The notes under the pieces are model-generated. The model was not told where the DNA came from. It saw only the letters and a list, made by a program, of their open reading frames with translations, and did no database searches. From assembly GCA_036556965.1 (NCBI GenBank), contig DATBIO010000241.1, positions 1 through 64,000 of the forward strand: 64,000 bases of DNA, read 5' to 3'. The position numbers and the translations under genes were made by a program. The stretch comes from DATBIO01 sp036556965 (lineage in GTDB: Bacteria; Acidobacteriota; Vicinamibacteria; Fen-336). Within the stretch, counting starts at the first letter, position 1. Every line of letters starts with the position of its first letter. This document shows positions 46,921 through 55,071 of the stretch, one piece after another.

Positions 46921-49542
46921 ATGTCCGCCCCGGACGAATCCCCTACGGACGCGCCCGGCGCGAGCCGCGTGCGGCGGCGCGCCGCCGACGCCCTCGGCCT
47001 CCTCCTCGTCTACGCCCTGCTGCTGGGCACGGTGCCGCCCTCGCTCCTCCTGCTGCCCACCATCACCGCGGGCGGCGACACGCCGTGCCATTACCCCACC
47101 GCGGCCTGGTTCGTGGAGCGGCTGCTCCCGCGCCTGCGGCTGCAGGGCTGGTATCCGGGGGCCTACCTCGGCCAGCCGCTGCTCCTCTACTACTTCCCGC
47201 TCCCGTTCCTGGCCATGGCCGCGCTCGCCCCCGTCTTCGGCCTGCCCGCGGCCTTCAAGCTCGGCGCCTTCGGCGGTCCCTTCCTCCTGCCCCTCCTCGC
47301 CTACGCCGCGTTCCGCCTGATGCGGTTCCGCTTCCCGGCGCCCCTGCTCGCCGCCGCCGCCGGCGCCGTCTTCCTGTTCGTCGAGGAGAACCCCATCTGG
47401 GGCGGCACCCTGGCCAGCGCCTTCACCGGCGAGTTCGCGTACGGGTGGGGCATCGGCCTGGCCGTGCTCTTCCTCGGCGTCGTGTACCGCGCCTACGCCA
47501 CCGGCGCGAGCCCGGTCCTGCCCGCCGCGCTGCTGGCCCTGGTGGCCCTGGCCCACGGCTACGCCGTGCTCTGGGCGGGCCTGTCCGCCGCCTACTTCCT
47601 CTACGGCGCGCGCCGGCCGCTGCGCACCCTGGGCTGGCTCCTCGCCATCGCCGGGCTCGCGCTGTGCCTGGCCGGGTTCTGGCTGCTGCCTTTGCTCGGC
47701 GACTGGGGCTGGACCACGCCCTACGACGACCCCTGGATCACGGTGACCTGGCGCGGCCTGGTCCCTCCGCTGCTCTGGCCGCTGTTCGCGGCCGCCCTGC
47801 TGGCCCTGGCCGGCTCCGCCCTGCTCGCGCGCAGGGCGCGCGGGCACGACCAGCGCGTCCTCTTCATCGCCCACGCCGCCCTGGTGGCGGCCGCCCTCGC
47901 CGCGGCCGCGCCCGCCGCCGGCGTCATCGACGTCCGCTTCGTGCCCTTCGCCCATCTCGCGCTGGCCCTCGCGGGCGCCGCCTTCCTCGGCCTGCTCTTC
48001 GCCCGCCTGCGCCTTTCGGACGTGGCCGCGGTGGGGGCGGTGATGCTGGCCCTCGCCTGGTCCGACGCGCACTCCAAGGTCCTGCGCTTCTGGGCGGACT
48101 ACAACCTGGGCGGCCTGGAGGCCAAGGAGCTGTGGCCGGCCTGGTCGGAGCTGAGCCAGTGGCTGCACGGGACGGCGGCCGACCCGCGGGTGGCGGTGGA
48201 GTACTCCACGGAGCACGAGAAGGCCGGCTCCATCCGCGTCTACGAGACCCTGCCCTTCTTCTCGGGCCGCTCCACCCTGGAGGGCGTCTACAACCAGGCC
48301 AGCGTGGTCACCCACCCCGTCTACTACCTGGCCTCCGAGCTGGGCGCCTCCTCGCCCAACCCGTTCCGCCGCCGCGAGTACTCGCGCTTCGACACCGACG
48401 CCGCGCTCGGCCACCTCGAGCTCTTCAACGCCGACACCGTGGTCGCGCTCAGCCCCGCGCTGGTGGCCGCCCTCGACGGACACCCCGCCGCCCGCCGCGA
48501 GCGCGAGATCCCGCCCTACGTGGTCTTCCGCCTGCACCAGCGCACGGGCTACGCGGAGCCCCTGGCCTTCGCCCCCGTGCGCAGCCCGCGCGCGGGCTGG
48601 CGCGACAAGTCGTACCGCTGGTTCACGCGCAAGGAGCGCGGGCAGCCCCACCTCGTCTTCACCGACGACCCCCGCTTCGAGACGGTGGAGGCGGACGAGT
48701 GGCTGCCCCCGCCGCGCGTTTCCCTGGCCGCGGGGACCGAGGTGGAGTCCGTGGTGGAGGACGAGCGCATCACGCTCCGCACCAGCAGGGTGGGCCACCC
48801 GGTGCTGGTCAAGGTGGCGTACCACCCGCGCTGGCGCGCGGAGGGGGCCGACGGCCCCTACCTCGTGGCGCCGGGCCTGATGATGGTGGTGCCCACCGCC
48901 TTCGAGGTGCGCCTCACCTACGGCCGCCGCGCCAGCGACGTCCTCGGCCTCGCCCTCACCCTGTCGAGCCTGGCCGGCCTGGCGGCCCTGGCCGTCTGGA
49001 GGCGCCGACGCCGCGCGGAGCAGCCGCCCGCGGCCGCCCCCGTCATCCCCGCGGACGCCTGCGAGGTGCCCACGCCGCCGCGGCGCTGGGGAGCGGCCGT
49101 GCCCACCACCCTGCTCGTGGCCCTGGCGGCGGCGCGCTTCGTGCCGCAGGGGGAGGCGTCGGCCGACGCGGGCGACCTCTACGACCGCGCCTCGCGCGCC
49201 TACGCCGAGGCGCGCTGGGCCGACGCCGCCGAGTACGCGCGCCACGCGCTGTTCCCGGCCCGGGACATGGCCCTCCACGCCTCGCTGCTCAGCCTGCGCG
49301 GGGAGAGCCTGCTGCGCGCCGCGCGCCCGCGCGAGGCCCTGCTCTCGTTCCAGGACGTGCTGGGCGAGCCGTCCTCGCCCTACCGCGCGCAGGCCCTCTT
49401 CGGCGCGGCGGAGGCCCAGTCCGCGCTGGGCGACGAGGCGGGGGCCCGCGAGTCGCGCGCGCGCCTGCTCAAGGAGTTCCCGGAGTCGCCGTGGGCCACG
49501 CGCGTGCAGGCCACGCCCGCCGCCGCCACCGCCGTCCGCTAG
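46921..49542 (+). CDS. large membrane protein, PTPS-related family, with C-terminal TPR
   Basis: An 873-residue protein. About twelve membrane spans occupy residues ~20-400, with GGDTPCHYPTAAWFVERLLP and PWITVTWRGL as conserved outside loops of the '6-pyruvoyl-tetrahydropterin synthase-related' membrane family (GT-C-like fold). A soluble beta-rich domain follows (~400-660, including SGRSTLEGVYNQAS and DPRFETVEADEWL), then another span and a short TPR-like end (AGDLYDRASRAYAEARWADA). Such proteins are thought to act on lipid-linked glycans; this is inference. TTG 46918 directly precedes ATG 46921. Confidence 0.8.
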   Translation: MSAPDESPTDAPGASRVRRRAADALGLLLVYALLLGTVPPSLLLLPTITAGGDTPCHYPTAAWFVERLLPRLRLQGWYPGAYLGQPLLLYYFPLPFLAMAALAPVFGLPAAFKLGAFGGPFLLPLLAYAAFRLMRFRFPAPLLAAAAGAVFLFVEENPIWGGTLASAFTGEFAYGWGIGLAVLFLGVVYRAYATGASPVLPAALLALVALAHGYAVLWAGLSAAYFLYGARRPLRTLGWLLAIAGLALCLAGFWLLPLLGDWGWTTPYDDPWITVTWRGLVPPLLWPLFAAALLALAGSALLARRARGHDQRVLFIAHAALVAAALAAAAPAAGVIDVRFVPFAHLALALAGAAFLGLLFARLRLSDVAAVGAVMLALAWSDAHSKVLRFWADYNLGGLEAKELWPAWSELSQWLHGTAADPRVAVEYSTEHEKAGSIRVYETLPFFSGRSTLEGVYNQASVVTHPVYYLASELGASSPNPFRRREYSRFDTDAALGHLELFNADTVVALSPALVAALDGHPAARREREIPPYVVFRLHQRTGYAEPLAFAPVRSPRAGWRDKSYRWFTRKERGQPHLVFTDDPRFETVEADEWLPPPRVSLAAGTEVESVVEDERITLRTSRVGHPVLVKVAYHPRWRAEGADGPYLVAPGLMMVVPTAFEVRLTYGRRASDVLGLALTLSSLAGLAALAVWRRRRRAEQPPAAAPVIPADACEVPTPPRRWGAAVPTTLLVALAAARFVPQGEASADAGDLYDRASRAYAEARWADAAEYARHALFPARDMALHASLLSLRGESLLRAARPREALLSFQDVLGEPSSPYRAQALFGAAEAQSALGDEAGARESRARLLKEFPESPWATRVQATPAAATAVR

Positions 49543-49552
49543 CCCGAAGGCC

Positions 49553-49819
49553 CTAGGTCCGGGGCCGCGGGGCCAGGCCCATCCCGATCAGCCGCTCGCG
49601 CAGCACCTCGGGGGATATGCGATGGCGCGCCACCTCGCGCTCGTCCACGGTGAGGACGGGGATGTCGAGGCCGTAGCGGGCGAGCAGGGCGGGGTCGCCG
49701 GTGACGTCCACCGTGCGGAGCGAGAGCCCGAACTCCGGCAGCACGGCCTCCGCCACCGCCTGCATGACGTGGCACAGGTGGCAGTCGGCCTTGCCCAGCA
49801 GGCGCGCGGCCGCGCTCAG
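49553..49819 (-). CDS. glutaredoxin-like protein; CTG start proposed
   Basis: An 88-residue thioredoxin-fold protein: LLGKADCHLCHVMQAVAEAV (CxxC active site), LRTVDVTGDPALLARYGLDI and PVLTVDEREVARHRISPEVL with the cis-proline (IPV). The first ATG in the frame lies after the CxxC site, so initiation must be upstream, where only CTG codons exist. CTG 49819 overlaps the stop of the preceding permease gene as CTGA and is preceded by AAGGA at 6 bases. Coupling to a heme-protein/iron permease suggests redox support for metal handling. Confidence 0.8.
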   Translation of the reverse strand: MSAAARLLGKADCHLCHVMQAVAEAVLPEFGLSLRTVDVTGDPALLARYGLDIPVLTVDEREVARHRISPEVLRERLIGMGLAPRPRT

Positions 49820-51732
49820 CTCCGGTCCTTGCCCGCGGGCTCGGGCGCGGTCCGCCGCAGCGAGAGCAGCGCGCCGGAGACCACCACGGCCACGATGGCG
49901 AGCTGGACGAGGAGGCCGCTGAGGTCCGGGTGGATGCCCAGCCAGGGCACCTCGGGGAACGTCACCGGCCGCGGCGACAGGTAGCCCGCCGCCACCAGGG
50001 CGTAGATCCCGGAGCCGGCGAAGACGATGGCCAGCCCGCAGAGCAGGGCGCCGGAGACGGCGAAGAGCGGCCGCAGGGGCAGGCGCCCCAGCGTGCCCTT
50101 GAGGAGGACGGCCGCCGCCACCACGGCCAGGAGGCCCGCGGCCGCGCCCAGGTACACCTGGCCGCGGTGCCCCTCGCTCTCCAGGAGCAGGGCCTGCGTG
50201 AAGAGCACGGTCTCCGCCGCCTCGCGGTACACCGCGAGGAAGGAGAGCCCGGCCAGCATGAGCAGGTTGCGCCCGCTCAGCGCGTCGACCTGCCGGCGCA
50301 GGTACTGCATCCAGCGGCGGGCCTCCACCCGCGAGATGAGCCAGAAGCTCACGGAGAAGAGCACGGTGGCGGCGGCCAGCGAGACCAGGCCCTCCAGCAG
50401 CTCGCGCCGCTGCGCGCCCAGGGCCACCACCCGGTCGGCCGCCCACCAGGTGAGGGCGCCCGCGGGGAGGGCCAGCACCCACCCCGCGTGCAGCCAGCGC
50501 GCGGCATGCGCGCGCCCCGTGCGGCGCACGCCGGCCAGCAGCGCGCCCACCAGCAGCGCGGCCTCGATGCCCTCGCGGAAGTAGATGACGAAGGCGGCCA
50601 GCATGGGCACCACCGCGCGCCGCTCGCCCCCGATGCCGCGCAGGCGGTCCTGGAGCGCGGCCGCCGTCAGCTCCACGCCGTCGCGGTCGTCGCGGGCCAG
50701 GGCCGCGCGCACCTCGCGGAAGAGCGACTCGACCTCCGCCGTGCCCGCGGGGTCGCGCCCGCGGAGGCGCGGCTCGAGGGGCTCGAAGCCGGAGAGGTAG
50801 GCGTCGAGCACGAGGCGGTCGGCATCCCCCGTCCGTCCCTCGCGGTAGCTCCGCACGCCCTGGGCCACGAGCCGCCGCGTCTGGTCGAGGCCCGCTCCCG
50901 CCGGCACCTCGCGGAAGGCGCTCTCGCGGCGGGCGTAGACGAGGGCGGCCTGGGCGTCGGGATGGGCCTCCGCGCGCAGGGCCTCGAGCACCTGCGCGTC
51001 GGAGCGGGTGGCCAGGTCGCCCAGGGTCATGGCCACCGGGCCCTTCCCGGGCGTGCCCTCGTGGCCGAGGCGGAACACGTAGAAGGCCAGGCTCCAGCGG
51101 TCCTCCGCGCTCAGCGGGGAGAAGGACGCCATGGCCGTGCCGGGCACGCCGAAGGTCAGCGCGTTGTAGACGCGGTAGGGCGAGAGGTCGCGCAGGCGCT
51201 CGGCGTCGCGGAAGCTGGCGGGCGGGGGATCGAGGGTGGCCGCGCGCTCGGTCCGCGCGTCGCCGCGCGCGCCGTGGCAGGCGGCGCACGCCTCCGCGTA
51301 GAGGGCCTCCGCGCGCGCGAGGGAGGGCCGCACCACCGGCGTGGTGGGGAGCGAGAAGCGCGCCACCAGCATGTCGCGCCCGGCGCGGCAGGCCTCCGCC
51401 ACCGCCTCCGGGGGGGCCTTGGCCAGGACGCGCGTCTCCACCTCGGCCAGGGCCGCGCGCACGGCGTCGTCGGCGGGGGAGGGGGCGAGCAGCGCGCCGG
51501 CCAGCCGGCGCGCGTCGGCGGCGAAGACGCGCTGCTCCTGGTACTCGGGTTCGCTGATCACGGCCCCGTCGCGCACGGCCAGCACGTAGTCGCCCCCGAT
51601 GTAGTCGAGGAGGGCCACCGCGCGCTGGGCGTCGCCCCCGTCGGGGGCCGCGGGCGCGCTCGCGCGCGGCCCCGCGCAGCCCGCCACGGCCAGGGCCAGC
51701 GCCGCCACCGCGAAATTGAAAATGAATTTCAT
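49816..51732 (-). CDS. cytochrome c-FTR1 iron permease fusion lipoprotein
   Basis: A 638-residue protein. N-terminus: lipoprotein signal (ALALAVAGCAG) and a periplasmic cytochrome c domain with CAACH near residue 134 and a methionine-containing TAMASF segment. C-terminus: FTR1-type permease with seven spans and two iron-exchange motifs, FREGIEAALLVGALLAG (REGIE) and VYREAAETVLFTQALL (REAAE). Related fusions oxidise Fe(II) outside and move Fe(III) through the permease. The mRNA may be leaderless and carries a Fur-like palindrome across the start codon. Followed by the CTGA-coupled glutaredoxin gene. Confidence 0.88.
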   Translation of the reverse strand: MKFIFNFAVAALALAVAGCAGPRASAPAAPDGGDAQRAVALLDYIGGDYVLAVRDGAVISEPEYQEQRVFAADARRLAGALLAPSPADDAVRAALAEVETRVLAKAPPEAVAEACRAGRDMLVARFSLPTTPVVRPSLARAEALYAEACAACHGARGDARTERAATLDPPPASFRDAERLRDLSPYRVYNALTFGVPGTAMASFSPLSAEDRWSLAFYVFRLGHEGTPGKGPVAMTLGDLATRSDAQVLEALRAEAHPDAQAALVYARRESAFREVPAGAGLDQTRRLVAQGVRSYREGRTGDADRLVLDAYLSGFEPLEPRLRGRDPAGTAEVESLFREVRAALARDDRDGVELTAAALQDRLRGIGGERRAVVPMLAAFVIYFREGIEAALLVGALLAGVRRTGRAHAARWLHAGWVLALPAGALTWWAADRVVALGAQRRELLEGLVSLAAATVLFSVSFWLISRVEARRWMQYLRRQVDALSGRNLLMLAGLSFLAVYREAAETVLFTQALLLESEGHRGQVYLGAAAGLLAVVAAAVLLKGTLGRLPLRPLFAVSGALLCGLAIVFAGSGIYALVAAGYLSPRPVTFPEVPWLGIHPDLSGLLVQLAIVAVVVSGALLSLRRTAPEPAGKDRS

Positions 51733-51736
51733 TTTC
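51718..51736. promoter_or_regulatory. Fur-box-like palindrome over the FTR1 start codon
   Basis: GAAAATGAATTTCATTTTC is a perfect 8-3-8 inverted repeat and matches the 19-base Fur consensus (GATAATGATAATCATTATC) at 14 positions. It is an AT-rich island in very GC-rich DNA, includes the ATG and first codons of the iron permease gene, and lies at about +1 of the promoter just upstream. Iron-dependent repression is the natural reading. Confidence 0.6.
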
Positions 51737-51744
51737 GGGCGGCG

Positions 51745-51774
51745 AGCGTAGCAGACCTCCAGGGCGGGGGTCAA
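51745..51774 (-). promoter_or_regulatory. promoter of the cytochrome c-FTR1 gene
   Basis: TTGACC (51774-51769), an 18-base spacer and TACGCT (51750-51745) on the minus strand. Transcription would begin 0-5 bases before the ATG, implying a leaderless or nearly leaderless mRNA, in agreement with the lack of a Shine-Dalgarno sequence. The -35 overlaps the last codons of pyrF. Confidence 0.45.
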
Positions 51775-52481
51775 CGGAGGGCGGCCTCCATGGCGGCCAC
51801 GATGGCCACGGCGGCGGAGGCGGGGTCGGGGGCGGACAGCACGGGCCGGCCCACCACCAGGTAGTCGGCGCCCGCGGCCAGGGCGACGCCGGGGACGGCG
51901 TGGCGCGCCTGGTCGCCCTTGGGGGCGCCCGCGGGCCGGATGCCGGGGGTCACGATCAGGAAGCCGGGGCCGCAGGCCTCGCGGACCACGGCCGCCTCCC
52001 GGGGCGAGGCCACCGCGCCGTCGGCCCCCGCCTCCCGCGCGAGCAGGGCGAGGCGGCGCACGCACTCCTCGACCGTGCCCGCGACGCCCAGGCGCGCGAG
52101 GCCGGCCTGGTCGTGGCTGGTGAGCACGGTGATGGCGAGGACGCGGGGGCGGCGCTCGCCCGCGCGGCGCGCGGCCTCCACCGCGGCCTGGAGCATCTCC
52201 GGGCCGCCCAGGGCGTGCACGGTGAGGAGGCTGACGCCGAGGGCGCTCGCCGCCTCCACCGCGGAGGCCACGGTGTTGGGGATGTCGTGGAACTTGAGGT
52301 CGAGGAAGACGGGCCAGCCGTCGCCGGCCAGCTCGCGCACGAGCGACGGCCCCTCGGCGGTGAAGAGCTGGCTCCCGACCTTCATCTGGCCCGCGTGCCC
52401 GCGCAGGCGCGCGGCCATGCGCCGGGCCTCCTCCGCGCCGGGGAGGTCGAGGGCGACGATCAGGCGGTCGCGGGCGGTCAC
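51771..52481 (-). CDS. pyrF: orotidine 5'-phosphate decarboxylase
   Basis: Last step of UMP synthesis; 236 residues. The active-site block is FLDLKFHDIPNTVASAVEAA (D-K-x-x-D type), with N-terminal LIVALDLPGAEEA and C-terminal VTPGIRPAGAPKGDQAR and GADYLVVGRPVL (phosphate loop). GTG 52481 overlaps the pyrD stop as GTGA. Third gene of the pyrK-pyrD-pyrF operon. Confidence 0.96.
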   Translation of the reverse strand: MTARDRLIVALDLPGAEEARRMAARLRGHAGQMKVGSQLFTAEGPSLVRELAGDGWPVFLDLKFHDIPNTVASAVEAASALGVSLLTVHALGGPEMLQAAVEAARRAGERRPRVLAITVLTSHDQAGLARLGVAGTVEECVRRLALLAREAGADGAVASPREAAVVREACGPGFLIVTPGIRPAGAPKGDQARHAVPGVALAAGADYLVVGRPVLSAPDPASAAVAIVAAMEAALR

Positions 52482-53452
52482 CCCTCGCTGCCGGCTTCCG
52501 GCCGCTGGTGGCCGGGGTACTGGAGCGTGCCCACCACCTCGTTCACGTCGCGCAGGCCGTGGCGGCCGAGATAGGCCTCGAGCCCGCCCAGGATGCGGCC
52601 GTACACGCCGGGGTCCACGAAGTTGGCGGTGCCGATCTGCACGGCGCGGCAGCCCGCGATGAGGAACTCCAGCGTGTCCTCGGCGGAGGAGATGCCGCCG
52701 ATGCCGATGACGGGGATGCGCACGGCGCGCGCGGCCTGCCAGGCCATGCGCAGGGCCACGGGCCGGATGGCGGGGCCGGAGAGCCCCCCCGTGCCGAAGG
52801 CCAGGCGCGGGCGGCGGCGCTCCACGTCCACGCTCATGCCCAGCAGGGTGTTGATGCAGGAGAGGGCGTCGGCGCCGGCCTCCGCGCAGGTGCGCGCGAA
52901 GAGCGCGATGTCGCCCACGTTGGGGGAGAGCTTGGGGACGACGGGCAGGCGCGTGGCCGCGCGCACCGCCGACACCACCAGGCGCGTCATGGCGGGGTCG
53001 CCGCCGAAGGCCATGCCGCCCTTCTCCACGTTGGGGCAGGAGATGTTGATCTCGAGGGCGTCCACGCCGGGGGCGCCGTCCAGGATGCGCGCCACCTCCG
53101 CGTACTCCTCGGCGGTGTCGCCGCAGACGTTCACGATGACGGCGGTGTCGTAGCGGCCGAGCTGGGGGAGCACGTCGCGCACGAAGGCGCGCACGCCGAT
53201 GCCCTGGAGGCCGATGGCGTTGAGGAGGCCGGAGGGCGTCTCCACGATGCGCGGGACGTCGCAGCCCTCGCGCGGCTCGAGGTACAGCCCCTTGGTGGCG
53301 ATGCCCCCCAGCGTGTTCAGGTCCACGATCCCCGCGCACTCCAGGCCGTAGCCGAAGGTGCCGGAGGCGGCGATGAGCGGGTTCTTGAGGCGCAGGCCGG
53401 CGATCTCCACGGCCAGGCTCACCCCGGCGGTGGGGGACACGGTGGAGGTCAT
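52478..53452 (-). CDS. pyrD: dihydroorotate dehydrogenase B, catalytic subunit
   Basis: FMN enzyme oxidising dihydroorotate to orotate; 324 residues. Class 1B features: NPLIAASGTFGYGLE at the FMN end, ALEINISCPNVEKGGMAFGG with the catalytic cysteine, and PVIGIGGISSAEDTLEFLIA with the phosphate site GTANF. Electrons pass through the PyrK subunit encoded just upstream to NAD+. ATG 53452 overlaps the pyrK stop as ATGA. Confidence 0.96.
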   Translation of the reverse strand: MTSTVSPTAGVSLAVEIAGLRLKNPLIAASGTFGYGLECAGIVDLNTLGGIATKGLYLEPREGCDVPRIVETPSGLLNAIGLQGIGVRAFVRDVLPQLGRYDTAVIVNVCGDTAEEYAEVARILDGAPGVDALEINISCPNVEKGGMAFGGDPAMTRLVVSAVRAATRLPVVPKLSPNVGDIALFARTCAEAGADALSCINTLLGMSVDVERRRPRLAFGTGGLSGPAIRPVALRMAWQAARAVRIPVIGIGGISSAEDTLEFLIAGCRAVQIGTANFVDPGVYGRILGGLEAYLGRHGLRDVNEVVGTLQYPGHQRPEAGSEG

Positions 53453-54297
53453 GCTCCCACCTCGCGGCGCGCCGCGCGCCGGGCGGAGGAGCCGTCCTCG
53501 CCCCGCCAGACCACGTCCGCGGCCTCGAAGACGGGCCCCTCGGTGCAGGCGCAGCGGTACTTCGGGCGCTCCTCCTCCGCGCGCTGGATCTTCACCACGC
53601 AGCCCAGGCACGTGCCCACGCCGCAGCCCATCCAGGGGTCGAGGCTCACGTAGGCGGGCAGCGCGCGGCGCTCGGCCACGCGCGCCACCGCGTGCAGCAT
53701 GGCGTCGGGCCCGCAGGCGTAGAGCACGACCGGCCCCGGGCGCGTGTCCAGGTGCTGCTCCACGATCTCCGTCACGCGCCCGCGGTGGCCCAGCGTCCCG
53801 TCGTCCGTCGAGCACAGCAGGGGCACGCCCATGGCCGCGAAGCGGTCGCGCAGCTGGAGGTCCCCGGCCCCGCGGCCGCCGTAGAAGACGCGGGGCGTAC
53901 GCGCGCCGCCCGCCTTCTCCGCGCAGAGGAAGAGGAAGGGCGCGATGCCGTAGCCGCCCGCCACGAGCAGCGGTTCCGCGCCCGCGGGCGGATCGGGGAA
54001 CGGCCGCCCCAGGGGGCCGAGGCACTGCGCCACCTCGCCGGGGCGCAGGTCGCTCAGGGCGCGGCTGCCCGCCCCCACCGCCTTCAGGAAGACGGTGAAG
54101 GTCTCCGCCGCCCGGTCCACGGCCATGAGCGAGAACGGGCGGCGCAGCGGCGGCTCCGACGACGTGCCCGCCTTCATCATCACGAACTGCGCGGGCCGCG
54201 CCTCCCGCGCGACGCCGGGGTGCCGGAAGGTCAGGAGGACGTAGGCGCCGTCGAGCTGCTGCTTGGCCACGAGGGGCGCGTCGAAGGTGGAGGGCAT
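53449..54297 (-). CDS. pyrK: dihydroorotate dehydrogenase electron transfer subunit
   Basis: A 282-residue FAD/[2Fe-2S] subunit. The FAD-binding site is RRPFSLMAVD, the NAD-binding domain has LLVAGGYGIAPFLFL and YACGPDAML, and the iron-sulfur ligands are in MGCGVGTCLGCVVKI with a fourth cysteine in CACTEGPVF. Together with PyrD it forms the NAD-linked dehydrogenase. First gene of the minus-strand pyrimidine operon; no PyrR-type attenuator was seen in the short upstream gap. Confidence 0.95.
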   Translation of the reverse strand: MPSTFDAPLVAKQQLDGAYVLLTFRHPGVAREARPAQFVMMKAGTSSEPPLRRPFSLMAVDRAAETFTVFLKAVGAGSRALSDLRPGEVAQCLGPLGRPFPDPPAGAEPLLVAGGYGIAPFLFLCAEKAGGARTPRVFYGGRGAGDLQLRDRFAAMGVPLLCSTDDGTLGHRGRVTEIVEQHLDTRPGPVVLYACGPDAMLHAVARVAERRALPAYVSLDPWMGCGVGTCLGCVVKIQRAEEERPKYRCACTEGPVFEAADVVWRGEDGSSARRAARREVGA

Positions 54298-54344
54298 CCT
54301 GGACGGCGATGATAGCGCACGGCTTTGCGCGGCCGGTCCCGGGC

Positions 54345-54845
54345 CTAGGCCTCGTCCCGCGTCCTGCCGCGCAGGACTCCTTCGAGGAAGGCCCGATCGA
54401 GAACGTCTTGCGGACGAGGGGTATCTTTGAGCCGAATGAGCATGCGCGGGCTGGCCACGGGAATGGCGACTCCGTCCCGCTCCAGCGTCTCTGCGTCGAC
54501 GGCGGCATCGGCATAGCTGAGGCCGCAGGCTCGGCCCATCAGGTCGACGACGATCTCGTCGGCCACGCGGACCACCACGTGCGTACGCACGTCCTCGTCC
54601 GCCACCTGGGCGGCGGCGTTGTCGCTGAGGATGGCCAGCGCCTGCTTGACCCGCGCGACGTTCTGGGGGGTGTCGTCTACGAGCAAGTCAACGTCCTTGG
54701 TGAAGCGGCCGCCGCCGTGGGCGATGACGGCGAAGCCGCCGATGAGCAGATAGCGGGCCCCCGCCGCGTTCAGCGCGCGGCAGATGCGGACGACGTCCGC
54801 GGGCGCCGGCGCTCGTGCATAGCGATCATCATCCGCGTCATCCAC
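54345..54845 (-). CDS. nucleotidyltransferase-fold protein (AbiEii/MNT-like)
   Basis: A 166-residue protein with the nucleotidyltransferase signature YLLIGGFAVIAHGGGRFTKD followed by VDLLV (GG...DxD). Then comes a helical part (ARVKQALAILSDNAA) and a second acidic strand (EIVVDLMG) that would complete the metal site. The C-terminus MLIRLKDTPRPQDVLDRAFL matches the usual end of these proteins (lkd..r..D..Dl..L). Close relatives occur as halves of toxin-antitoxin-like pairs. It overlaps the upstream small gene by 76 bases in another frame, which fits such a pair. Confidence 0.8.
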   Translation of the reverse strand: MDDADDDRYARAPAPADVVRICRALNAAGARYLLIGGFAVIAHGGGRFTKDVDLLVDDTPQNVARVKQALAILSDNAAAQVADEDVRTHVVVRVADEIVVDLMGRACGLSYADAAVDAETLERDGVAIPVASPRMLIRLKDTPRPQDVLDRAFLEGVLRGRTRDEA

Positions 54846-54991
54846 TCGTCCGCCTCATGGAAGGAAGAGAACAGGAACACGCCGCGCGGGACGAGCGCCG
54901 GGTCGCCGCGCAGGAAGGCCGCTGTTCGCGCCAGCCGCTCCTGGTCCTCCCACGCGCGACCCCGATCCGACCGCCGTCCCACGGTGATCAC
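54770..54991 (-). CDS. small protein upstream of the nucleotidyltransferase
   Basis: A 73-residue frame encoding RLARTAAFLRGDPALVPRGV followed by FLFSSFHEADEWMTRMMIAM. The segment from 'PRGV' to 'EADEWMTRMM' looks like a recurring small protein often placed directly before nucleotidyltransferase genes in related genomes (from memory of the pattern, not checked). It overlaps the next gene over its last 25 codons (HERRRPRTSSASAAR), so the two are likely co-translated. Candidate partner or antitoxin; function unproven. Confidence 0.5.
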   Translation of the reverse strand: MITVGRRSDRGRAWEDQERLARTAAFLRGDPALVPRGVFLFSSFHEADEWMTRMMIAMHERRRPRTSSASAAR

Positions 54992-55071
54992 GCCGCGATT
55001 ATGGCACCGGGGCGGCGGCCCGGCCCGTGGCCCACGAGCGACGGCCCTCCGCCCGTTAGTATTCCCTGTCC

